Assembly: GCA_013397435.1 (NCBI GenBank)
Contig: VZRG01000760.1
Span: forward strand, 248,001 to 312,000
Source of the DNA: Erythrocercus mccallii
Lineage: Eukaryota; Chordata; Aves; Passeriformes; Dicruridae
Length of the DNA stretch: 64,000 bases
Direction of reading: 5' to 3'
The notes beneath the pieces are model-generated. The model was not told where the DNA came from and ran no database searches. It worked only from the letters and a program-made list of their open reading frames with translations. Shown in pieces: positions 54,001 to 64,000 of the stretch. The position numbers and the translations under genes are program-made. Each line of letters begins with the position of its first letter. The stretch's first letter is position 1.

Positions 54001-55488
54001 ACTTTTACCATACAGCACACCATCCCTCCCCTCTGTAGTAGAGGCTGGGGTTTTCTTATCTGTTTGAGGGGGTTTTTTGTTACTCATATGTTCCTTCTGA
54101 AACAGAATACATTTGTGTTGGTCACAGAGGAGACCAGCTTTCCCTTCTCATCCGCCACTGGCAGTACAACTTAAAAATAAATTTGTGCCAGGTCATATGT
54201 TTTAAAAAAAGGGTGTGAAGGTGAAACTAAACTTCAAATGCAAAGGAACTTTGAGCAAGTAAAAACATTAGAACAGCTCTATTAAAATTGAAATTAACAC
54301 CATGCATTATTATTTTCATATAAAATATTCTGTTCAAGTTCTTATTCAATAAACAGCTGCTACCAGAACATACATTTAAAAAAATGTTAGTATCAATTTT
54401 TTTAAAAAAGAGCTAATCTTGGTGATACTTCTAAAATGAGAAACTTGAAAAAAGCAATATGAACAGGAATAAAGTTAAAATTTCTACAATCCTGATAGCT
54501 GTATCCTGAAAGCTCAGCTCCTGGCAACAAGCAATTAAAAGAATGAATGATTGCTTTTTTCCCTTTCAAGTTCTAATTTGGGGCCCGTGGCTTGTGGGAA
54601 GCAGTCGGGTTAAAGGGACTTGTTTCCCCTATGATCAGAATCATGACTCTTCATGAGTGACAGTACTGCATGCAGTAACAACAACTCCTTCAAAACCCAA
54701 AGATTATAATCCTGGATTGGGACAATTTCAAGGAGCTGAGAGAAACAGAAGAGCAAGAGATATAACATAAGAAAATAATAAGCAGTTGCCTTCTATACAT
54801 ATGGAGTAAAAAGACTGGAAAAGCCCAAAAAGTCAAGAAGTAATGCATCTGTTCACAATCAGTAAGGGATTTCACAGGGATCTGTGTTCTTTACTGTTCT
54901 GTGGCCAGCTCTGGTTTCTGTACCAGATTCCTCATTACCTTCATGGTGCAGCTCCCAGTCGTACCTACACAGTGACCACTCACAGGTGTCAACTAGAGAA
55001 AACATCCCTTCCAGAAGTGTGCTCCCCTGGAAGAACACTGGGTGCATATCACAAAGTCATGCAAACTTCTACTGGCATGTAGATTTGGTGTTTTCCTAGG
55101 TCTCTGCAATGTTCCAAATGACAATAGCAACCCATGCTGAAACTGAATTAGAAACTTATCACATCCTTATTCACCTGTTGAGCTGAAAGATATTTTGACA
55201 TTTTAATAGGAACAGTACAGGCAGAAACAAAAAACTTCCAGAGTATTACTTTTATGACATAGTGAGACTATATTTGTTAGTAGGATGACAAACAGTAACG
55301 GAGTAGTGAAGCAGTATGATCTTCGAGCAGCTGGAGATCCTACAGGAAAACACTGCAATTCAGACAATGATTTGTGTGCCTTGGATCCTATTTCGGAGCA
55401 GGGCTCTCTAGACAGTCTTAAGTTGTTCATGAATAGTCCTCTGAAACCAACCAAAGCAATTAAACTGGGGATGAAAGCATGAAGCAGA
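42093..55488 (-). other. Intron 1, segment from CR1 to the double hairpin
   Basis: Unique AT-rich intron with no exon or RNA gene seen. It contains a 13-bp direct repeat at 45250/45280, a patch at about 44990-45235 that is GC-richer on the minus strand and may be an old transposon relic (unassigned), and a motif-dense stretch at 51580-51690 discussed in the findings. Confidence 0.75.
45250..45292. repeat. 13-bp direct repeat, period 30
   Basis: gcattctaacaga occurs at 45250-45262 and again at 45280-45292, separated by an A-rich spacer. Confidence 0.75.
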
Positions 55489-55543
55489 CCCTGCATAGCT
55501 TCATGCAGGGCTCTTGTGGGTGCATAACAAGAGCCCTTGCAGG
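55489..55543. repeat. Overlapping strong inverted repeats (double hairpin)
   Basis: CCCTGCAT at 55489-55496 pairs with ATGCAGGG at 55503-55510 (6-nt loop). Overlapping it, GGGCTCTTGT at 55508-55517 pairs with ACAAGAGCCC at 55527-55536 (9-nt loop), a perfect GC-rich 10-bp stem. TGCAGG at 55538-55543 can also pair with CCTGCA at 55490-55495, so the segment can refold into one closed structure around the second hairpin. No function is assigned. Confidence 0.85.
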
Positions 55544-57264
55544 AGCAGTGATCCGTTACAATCCACGTACACTTATCCCTGTAACATGGCTGAGGAGCCC
55601 ACGTGGCAGCAGTACGCTCAAGTGAATTAACTCACCTGTGTGACATAACACTATTAAACCTACTGTTTATTTCTAACAAACTAGCCCAGGACAGAGCTGG
55701 GTGCTGTGATTCCACAAGGACAGCAACAACCTGTGGGACTCCACAGAATATTCTGAGCTTTCCACAGAGCTACAGGAAGAATTTTAAAATCTGCAAAATG
55801 AGTGTCACAGCTAGTGGAACTCTGTCAAAAGTCTTTCAGGTGATGGTAAACTATGTGTATAAAGTCTAACATTAGAATTGCAAAACGTAAGAGTAGGACT
55901 AAATAGCTACAGGAATCTCCAGTATTAGATGCCAGGCTGGCAAACAGTGAAACAGCACTGCAATATTTCATTTTGATACTTCAAACTTAGCATAATAGGA
56001 AAGCTTATGATAATCCAGATAATCATGTGAAGCTTGCAGATTTTTTACTTGATAGGTAATGAACAGCAGCATATACATACACATCCCTGCCTTGCTGAGG
56101 TTGACACTTCCAGAACTAACATCCTAAAACATCCAGTCTGTCATGTTGCAGAAATACAAGAATTAATTATGTTCTCAAAAGCTAACCTTTTTATTGGTGG
56201 TCATGTGAGAACTCAGACCAGAAGCATATCAAATAGGTTGGTAAATCTTAAAAATTTTAACTCAGATAAGAAATAAAATGGCACCAAAACTAACCTCCTG
56301 TTCAGCTCACAACTGATGGTATTGTTAATAATAGGATTTAACCTCCAGTTTTCACTGAACATGAAGTTCCCTTTCAAACTCCCATACAACTACAACCAGC
56401 AAGACAATGATTTTAAGTAAAACAGATAAAACACAGAACAGTGAGCAATCATGAAGAAACAAAATACTTGGTTACATAAAGAAACACAAAACTCAAGCAA
56501 ACCTAGCAGTCTGGACTGGCCTCTATGTTTCTCACATGCCCAACTGTCATGCTGTATATTTTAAGGACAACATATATATTCAATAAAGGAAAATGAAATT
56601 CCCTAAAAAACTCCACAGCATTTATACAGATTGATTGATAGATCTCTCTATATCTTTTTTTCACCTTCACCTTTATCACCTTCTTCCATGGTGATTTCTG
56701 CAGACAGAAGGTCGCTATGGAAGAAACTTACTCATTTTGTAAACTTCACTCTATCCCACTAAACTGCAGATATTATTTTTAGTTCTTCCTAGCACTAAGC
56801 AGACAGGGAATCCAAGGCACAGTGCCAGGATGTAAACCCACTCCTTCTGAGCTGGCTTTAATCATGTTGCCTTGCTCCTACTCAGCTCCCATGTTTAGGT
56901 CAGCAAATTTTCTCAAGGCTAAATGTGAATATATGCACAAATATACCATGGATAATCTGGGTGTGTTTCCATGAATAATTTAAATAAAAGTATGGTGTGT
57001 TGCTCCTACTGAAAAGCTCACTTGATTTTCTTTTGGCAAGATTCACCCAAAAAACTGCTGCTGAAGAAAAGCCAACATCTTGCGTCTATTTATAATGTAG
57101 TTGGTTTGCAAAAAAAAATGTATCCTCTTTACAAGTTATTTTTGTACTGCTAATGTTTGCACTCATGTTGCACAGAAAATTGAGGCCCTCAGTGAGTATG
57201 ACCATAAAATCAGGCCAAAAGTATTGTCTACAAAAGATATATTTATTTTAAATTGTTCTCCATT

Positions 57265-57278
57265 AAAAAAAAAAAAAA
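57265..57278. repeat. Poly-A homopolymer, 14 bases
   Basis: An uninterrupted run of 14 A. No retroposed body was recognised upstream. Confidence 0.85.
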
Positions 57279-60200
57279 GTCTTGTACAAAAGCCCAAACC
57301 AAATCTTACAGAAAGAGCAATATTTTCCATACAAAGCTCTCTTATCAGTTGTTATGGGATTTGCACATCAGAGCAGCATTTTGGGATCTTAAATTATGTT
57401 CTTGGTTTTTCTTTTTTGTAGAGTATAGTTACAGTAGCTTGTTTGGCAATTTGTGACCTAACTGCTTGATTGCCACAGAAGTACCATGACACTGAGGGCA
57501 GTCTGGTATTCATTTTCATTGCCAAGTGTGGCAGCAGGTCATACATACTATCCCTTCACCTTCTAATCTGCACACAAGCAGGAATAAATTTTTTCACCTT
57601 AGACTACCAAAGCTATAATTTTGCATGCTGTGACACAGCTGGGGCAGGCAGGAATTGCAGACCTTAGAATTTGTATGGCACCCAAAGGTCAAACATCAGC
57701 TTTCAGCACAGGCTTTAGCTGAAGTTGGTGTGATGCTTCATTTCTGCCCTTCAGCCAAGCAGTGAGCAAGCAACTGGTTCCTCCCTGGCAAATACAGCAC
57801 TGTTAAATATACATTAGCCTATTCTATTTTTATTTAGAAATCTTACCGTAACTTGAGATGGAGTTGTTACGAATAATCAAGCCAAAGCAAGAAACAAACT
57901 ATAAACAGGCACATAAAAATATGTTTCAACAAGTTAGCACTGCACGTTCTGGTCTTTCACTGCTCTGTTACTGAATATTTACACTATTTCAGAAATACTT
58001 AGGAACCCACAGAGCAGTGACTATTCCCAAAGTTCCTGGGACATTGCTGCTTTTTGCCCTTTTCCTGAATCAACAGAACAGGAAACCCGTATTTGTGCCA
58101 CATACTACATGAAATATATTTAACATCATTCTAAAAAAATAAATATTTATTTATCTTGCTAGGAAAAACAAAATCATGAACAGTGTGGAAGGCAGTCACT
58201 GCTATGCCCTGGAGGATAATATTCTGACTTCCCTCAACATGTTTTTCAATGCATCAAGGATCTCTAAACAGCACTGTGCAGATCTACCTGTTCCTGCCAA
58301 GAAGAGTAATGAAATAAAACACAATCCCAGTTACTTTAACAGAGCAAGCTCTTTGTTAAGGTTTATCAACATACAAAAATGAACTCCATGGCTGAAATAT
58401 ACCTTTAAAGTCAGCTGTAATGGAAGAGGGAAAGCTGCAGAGCTAGGGATCATAGAGCTGGAAAAAAGCCACACTTATACGGTATTGGTTTTATCTTACC
58501 CAACAGCTTCTGCAAGTCTTTCACACTGGCTTTGAACAACGCTCTCTTTCATGTTTGCATTTTAAATTTATTTAATCCTTCTGAAAAGTGCCACGTGGCC
58601 AATACTGTAGAATCCTACCTATCTTTGGTAGTTCCAGAGATGCAGAAGAAAATCCTCACCATATTACCCTTCCAAATTTCTAGAAAATATTATTTTCAAA
58701 AGCCTATCTAATTCTGAATACATAAAATGATTTTAAAAAGGAAAATTTTGGATTCCATGAAAAAATAACCAGATTTGAACGGAGACGAAGATGACTCACT
58801 ACTACAAGAAGCTTATCAAGTCTGGAAATGTGGTTGAATAGATACAATTCCTCCAAAGCATCAAGCAGAGTTTATGAATAGCATTAGGAATCTGATAAAA
58901 ATTTTAAAATGAAAAAAAAAAAGTGTTTCTTTTTTGCAGTGGTTCAACTGAAGTATTTTGCCAGTCTTACAAATGATCCAAACTGAAAGTTTTAACACAA
59001 GTACCTAATTATTAGCTCATGACATCTTTTTGATGCTCTGAACAGAAAATTTAAGACATGTCATATATATATTTACTATATGCCATCAACCTTATTTAAA
59101 CTTCACACTGTGACAACCTTTGAAGTTCACGTTGAAAGCTTTTGCTCAGTTGACTCAACTAAAACCACACAAAAGGACATAAAAACCATGTTTAGGCACT
59201 GCAGCTGAAGCCAAGACACAGAGTTTGATCTTTGGAAGGTAAAATGGTACCTAATAGTCTTGCTGGTGCCAAGCTTTTCCTTTTTTTCATCCACAAAGAG
59301 TCTGCTAATGGAGCAGTGGAAGTCCTGGGAGCACCACCATCACCAAAAGAGGACCAAGTAATTAACTTCTCACTCTTAAGTCCTAATTCCCTGAAGCAGG
59401 GAGAGGGGGCAGGGGGGCTAAGCAGCCCATTTCACTTAAGAGGGATGGCTTTAAGCAGGCTCTGCCTCAAACAGCAAGGCACAGTTGCTGCTCATTTCAA
59501 GCAGGGTGACTGCTACAGAGAGGCAGAGGCAAGGAAGGAAGAGCGGCTTGAGATGATCATAGGCTTTGTGCTGGTAGAGTGTGACTGCGTTCAGAGCAAA
59601 AACTAACTGGATTTTTCAAGATACATAGCAAACTTTTATAAAATATAAAACTTAAGACTCTAGTATGGGCTGTCACGAGCCCCTTCAGTCAAATGCACGT
59701 GGTTTTGTTTGCTTGCGTGGGCTTTTCTGTTTTCGCTGCAGTCTTAAATACACTATCAGAACTAAACTCATGCAGCACAAACAGGTTTACCTTTGACCAA
59801 TGCCAAAAGGAAAACTGACATACCAGAGTAACTTCAGATCTACAGGACCATCAAGAATATTTATTTGCCCACCTCACTGATCTACCAGATGTCACCTGAT
59901 TAAGACACCTGAAAAGGACTAAAAAACCCCAACATGCTCATGGATGAAAACAGGCATATCCAAAACTTATGCATGTTTTCTGGTACCCAAAACAAATCAT
60001 AAAATAGGAAGTTACACAGTTCATGCATGCCTGGTGTAACCACTTCGATATTTTTATGCTGCCCTGTGACATTGTCTTTTTATATTTTGACCTCTCCAGG
60101 GACAATATAGTTTGTCAAATGATCATATGCTATCTTACACTGGTAATGATCTACTTTATTTTGGATCCCACATAACTGTATATGGTCTTGATGTATGTAT

Positions 60201-63200
60201 TTGTGTCAGAACGTTGCTACAGTGACAGATACTGTATTACAGGTGATACTGAACAGGAAAGCACAGAGCCTACTTTTAAACTAAATAACTTCACTTTGCT
60301 GCCTTAAATTTGTTTTTCAACAGCTCTGGAAACACCACATTATATAATGGCCTCTACAAGTAGATTTTTACCCTTGAAGGTCTTGTAGGTCTTTTTATCT
60401 CCTTGTGGTCTCTAAAGGTGTCTCAGAACAGTGTGTAACACAAGGTGTAAGATGCCACAGCTCACATACATGACAAGTGACAAAAGCCACACTGGAAGTA
60501 AACCTTTCCTTTTTGTTCTTGTCCCTGCTCTTGAAAGAGTATCTGAAATCACAAAGGAAACAAAACCAGGTGGCAGAGGACAGCTGGTACCATGAGGAGT
60601 CCATGCCAATGCTGCTGAAAATCTGCATGACCTACAGACCAGACAGCAATCTGAATTGGTCCCAACTCACTGCGGTATTCATTTGCCACTTTACCTCAGA
60701 GAAACTCAAGATGTTCAGGGAGCTCCAAATGGGGAAGATGGATGGAAGAGATCCAAGGAACGGTGAACTGTGCACATCAAATGCTGTACCAAATTTTAGC
60801 AAAGAGCAGAGATTGACAGGCATCAGGAAAACCTGTGTTTCATAATGGCTGTTTAGAAATTAAATATTTACTAGAATTCACTTTTATAAATAACCACCTT
60901 TAAGCATTTTGGTCAGAGATTTTCATCACTCCTAAAAATCAGACTCTCCTTGCTGCCAAGACACATATACGATACCTATTTTTAAAGTCGTATTTCTATT
61001 TAATTGTTTTTAAAAGAAACTGCCACTACATTGACAGACAGGACAAAAAAACCCAAAACCCTAGAAACAAACAAATAATCAGAGGAGAAGCCTTGATTTG
61101 GTATTATCAGATACACAGAAGCTCCTTTTTTTAAGACAGCCCTATTATCTGGTCACTGTTTACCTACAGCCACTCTCAGTGAAATACATAATTTCATGTA
61201 TTTTATTTTGCCTTTTTGAAAATACAGTCCTCCAAGACACTGTTTCTACTCCTCAAATAATGGGTGGCTTTCATGAACCGCAAAAGGAAAAATAAATTCA
61301 TTCCTTCTACAAACATGACAGACAAGGGTATTTAAAACCATTCCCTTTCCTCTCCTAAACATTAGTCAGGAATAAAAAGGCTATATATCACCATTTAGAA
61401 ACACTTAAAATTTTTTATGTTTTTTATTATTTATTCTGTGTGTGACATGGGAAAAAAATATTACGAACAGGATGCTCAAAACCAAAATTTAAAGAGAGCT
61501 TTAAAATCCTAAAATGAAAAGTACTCGCAGGAAAAAAAATGCTAAATCTAATAAGGAAATAAAAAATGAAACCTTAAGCTCTCAACTTTCAGTTTCAAAA
61601 GAAGGGAGTGCAAGACTTCTCATCTAAGGTCGTATAGCCCATGTAAGCTAGAGATAATAAGGCTGCTCATCAAACAATTCTTCATTCATTGCAAGCCCTT
61701 AACATCCATGCTTTATTCTGAGTCGTTGCTTTTCAGTTTCTCAACCCATGAATGAAATTCTGACCCACACAAACTGAGAAAACATTTATTTTTTTTGGTC
61801 CCTCCAAGACATGTTTTCTTGGTAAAAACTGGGACAACCTATCTTTCTCATGAAAAATCTTTCTTCTGCAACCAAATTGTGCTATCAACCAAATGTCATC
61901 TCTCCCATTTGCTACAGAACTCTTCAAAGCCTAGAGCATATCTATTTTGTCATGTCTTTACACCTATTCAAAACACATCAGACAACTCAACCGATGCAAT
62001 ACTTTAATATGAATTCCAACAACGCTGTATATATGTACTTGCTATACCTTGACTTTACTGCCATTCAGGTCATGCTCCTATATCACATAAAAATCAAAGG
62101 ACAACAGAAATATGCATGTAAACTTGACAAACTTTGTTTTTCAAACATTTCTAACTTACATTCTTCAGTAAGAAACTTTATGTAACATCCTATTCATACG
62201 GCATAAAAGCCTCCTTTGACTAGACTTGTACTGATGCCTTGCTCTTCCAGAACAATTGTCTTACATCCTTGCTTTACTGAAACACATTATCCAACAGAAA
62301 AGAAACACATTCTTGGAATAGACAAGTGTTTCTGACAAGTGGGCTGTCTCCAGCTCTTGCCTCTGAGCTTCTACCTCTCCAGTTCTTATCACAGCTTTAT
62401 ACCAAAAGGCTCCATTACTTCTGCTTCACCTTGAGAAGGCCTAGACCCTTAATACGTGGCTGTAGCACAAAGGCACAGCTATAGATTATACCCACAAGAG
62501 CTAAATTCCACTGAGGTCTGTCCACCTGAACATTTTTTTTTCATAGCCAGCTCAGATTACTTTTGAAACCTTGTAAGAATACATTTTCATCATGCTTCTA
62601 AGTTTGAGAAAAGAAAACCAAAATGCATGAAATGAGTTCTTATTTAACCGGAGGAAACAACTATTTCCACTAATAAGAATCAAGTATAGTATAACTTGAT
62701 TTATAAGGCCAAGTTTCTTCAGGTTAAAAAAAATTCTCTCAAAACATGCTTATTCATGCTTCAAGCAGGAAACACAACCTAGATCAGCATGATAATGAAA
62801 AAAAGACTGCAGAAAGAGATCATACCATAAGCTTCTCCCCCAGGGAACTCAAGGCAATTGTCAAACTGCATTGATTGTTCCACACAATTAAAATCTGCTT
62901 TACAGAATAAAATCAGTATTTAATGGTAAAAATATGTTAAGGTTGAGCTTGAAAATGCTAATTAAATGGCCTTTTCTCAGTGGCTGCAAGAAGGGCATGC
63001 CTGTTATAAATATAAACTCTAACTTTTGGATTTAAAAAAAAAAAAGAAATCTGTTCCCAGGATTGTAAAGAAAATCTGTCAAATATAAAATGAGGCAATG
63101 CTGTCATCTGATGTCTACATACAGTCTGTGCATACTCAAATGACAGCAACACAAAATAACAGATCTCTGGCTGCTACTCAGAAGCTACCCGGCAACATTA

Positions 63201-63539
63201 AATAGACAACTACCCTTGTCCACTCCAGCTGGCTACTGCTTTGAACAGTTACAAGAAGCAGCAAACACTGTAGTAAGTTCTGAGGGGAAAAAAAAAGGCA
63301 AATATTTCTGTTCCCATCTCCACCAGTCAGATGGCTTCCGATGTCTCCCCTTGTAATTAAACAGCAGAAGAAAGACACACACACTGCCCCTCCAATAAAA
63401 GCATCTTAGCATCCACTGTCATGCTGGCAAGCTCTGGGTCTGACACTGCCAATTACTACTCCAGAACAGTAGTCACCCCACTGACTCCTACTTTTCAGCT
63501 CTGCCTAAAATTTTCAGGCTTCAAATAAAATATGAAGTT

Positions 63540-63562
63540 GTTTCATACTTCTAGTATGAAAC
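63540..63562. repeat. Perfect inverted repeat, 9-bp stem
   Basis: GTTTCATAC at 63540-63548 pairs with GTATGAAAC at 63554-63562 around the loop ttcta. No function is assigned. Confidence 0.85.
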
Positions 63563-64000
63563 TCTCATTTTTCCCCATTCACAGCAAATAATATTAAAAG
63601 ATGTCATTTTCCCACCTGATGTCATCAGAGCACATATTACATTGGCTTTTCACCTATCATCTGGTAAAGAAATTTGCAGAGAATGGCAAGAGGCAGTGCT
63701 TTTTTCTATGAATACCAGTCCTTTTTGTGATCATAGTGAATGCACATGCATCCTAAACATTGTGCAAGTAGAGCTGGTGGACAAAGCTACAGGCTTGAAG
63801 CCAAAACTTTCATTCTCACCTACATTGTTTTTTTAATTATCATGGTAGCACTAGTCCCTCAAAAATCAATCTTTAACCTCTGACTTTTATAATTAACCTC
63901 CAACATAGAAAATTATGGCTAGCTGTCTTCTCATTCAGAGACCACAAGACACCTCCTGTACCTTTCCTTCATTCCAGAGTTACTTAGCTAAACTTAATAC

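Larger units (their letters stand above)
1..64000 (-). other. TBC1D4: TBC1D4 (AS160) gene body, partial, minus strand
   Basis: Seven collinear minus-strand coding blocks match TBC1D4/AS160, with GT-AG borders and compatible phases. TBC1D4 is a cytosolic Rab GTPase-activating protein. Its GAP activity towards Rabs such as Rab8A, Rab10 and Rab14 is restrained when Akt phosphorylates it and 14-3-3 binds, which releases glucose-transporter vesicles in insulin-responsive cells (known for mammals). The paralogue TBC1D1 is excluded because the residues HVQPSDSEKNRTMLFQV, KMKPxxDQEENELVILHLRQLC and TLKQAFSTAAALQ follow TBC1D4. The 5' exon with the ATG and the 3' exons with the calmodulin-binding and TBC domains are outside the window. 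Exon numbers given here are presumptive and assume a single upstream coding exon. Confidence 0.95.
55544..64000 (-). other. Intron 1, 5'-most segment in the window
   Basis: AT-rich intronic sequence with homopolymers (14 A at 57265-57278, 11 A at 58912-58922, 12 A at 63034-63045) and a small perfect hairpin at 63540. No CpG-rich promoter, exon-1-like coding sequence or other gene is visible up to the window end, so the TBC1D4 start lies further along. Confidence 0.75.

Noticed and set aside
55203..55496. Overlapping plus and minus frames next to the double hairpin
   Set aside because: Neither resembles a known protein, and both are short enough to be chance.
58440..58475. gggatcatagagctgg, similar to a reversed CR1 or MIR end
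   Set aside because: The similarity is limited to a short word with no continuation on either side.
59232..59606. Plus-strand frame of 124 codons
   Set aside because: It starts at TTG (first ATG four codons later), includes a G-rich low-complexity stretch, and matches no family I know; no splice or conservation evidence.
60477..60845. Plus-strand frame of 122 codons
   Set aside because: No recognisable domain; opposite-strand frames are open over the same bases, which suggests composition rather than coding.
1..64000. tRNA, rRNA, CRISPR, bacterial or phage-type systems
   Set aside because: No such structures are seen on either strand; the window is intron-rich vertebrate DNA.

Overview
The window is vertebrate nuclear DNA and almost certainly avian. 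It is AT-rich and intron-dominated, every real coding block is bounded by GT-AG splice sites, and the recognisable interspersed repeats are a CR1 LINE tail and two LTRs of the kind found in bird genomes. I cannot name the species. There are no bacterial-type genes, operons, CRISPR arrays, rRNA or tRNA.

One gene accounts for all coding sequence I can support: TBC1D4 (AS160), the Akt-regulated Rab GTPase-activating protein, transcribed on the minus strand. Seven exons, presumptive exons 2 to 8, read in transcription order at 11374-10772, 9466-9377, 6208-6104, 3628-3496, 1694-1603, 846-736 and 83-1. The last is cut by the window edge. Their phases fit exactly (603, 90, 105, 133, 92, 111 and 83+ nt) and give one open frame of 405 codons plus 2 nt. 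This frame covers the end of the first PTB domain, the phosphorylation-rich insert, the second PTB domain and the start of the linker towards the calmodulin-binding and TBC (RabGAP) regions, which lie beyond base 1. Exon 1, with the start codon and promoter, is not in the window.

From 11375 to 64000 (more than 52 kb) everything lies in what should be the very long intron 1. It contains a solo LTR of about 1.1 kb (22643-23731), a second LTR of about 0.43 kb (32772-33205), a CR1 3' fragment (41885-42092), a smaller CR1-like tail (27232-27296), homopolymer tracts, short tandem duplications and several perfect hairpins. I found no second gene. A small patch around 17.6 kb has clustered CpGs and a minus-strand ATG mini-frame that ends at a GT donor in the phase needed to join exon 2, so it is a weak candidate for an alternative first exon. 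An assembly gap of 90 N (3964-4053) sits in the intron between exons 4 and 5, directly after a short AT-rich tandem repeat.

I see no undescribed biological system. The points most worth following up are the conserved insulin-signalling phosphosites in a bird AS160, the bird-type Ser-Pro cluster in its linker, the candidate alternative first exon, and the strong double hairpin near 55.5 kb.
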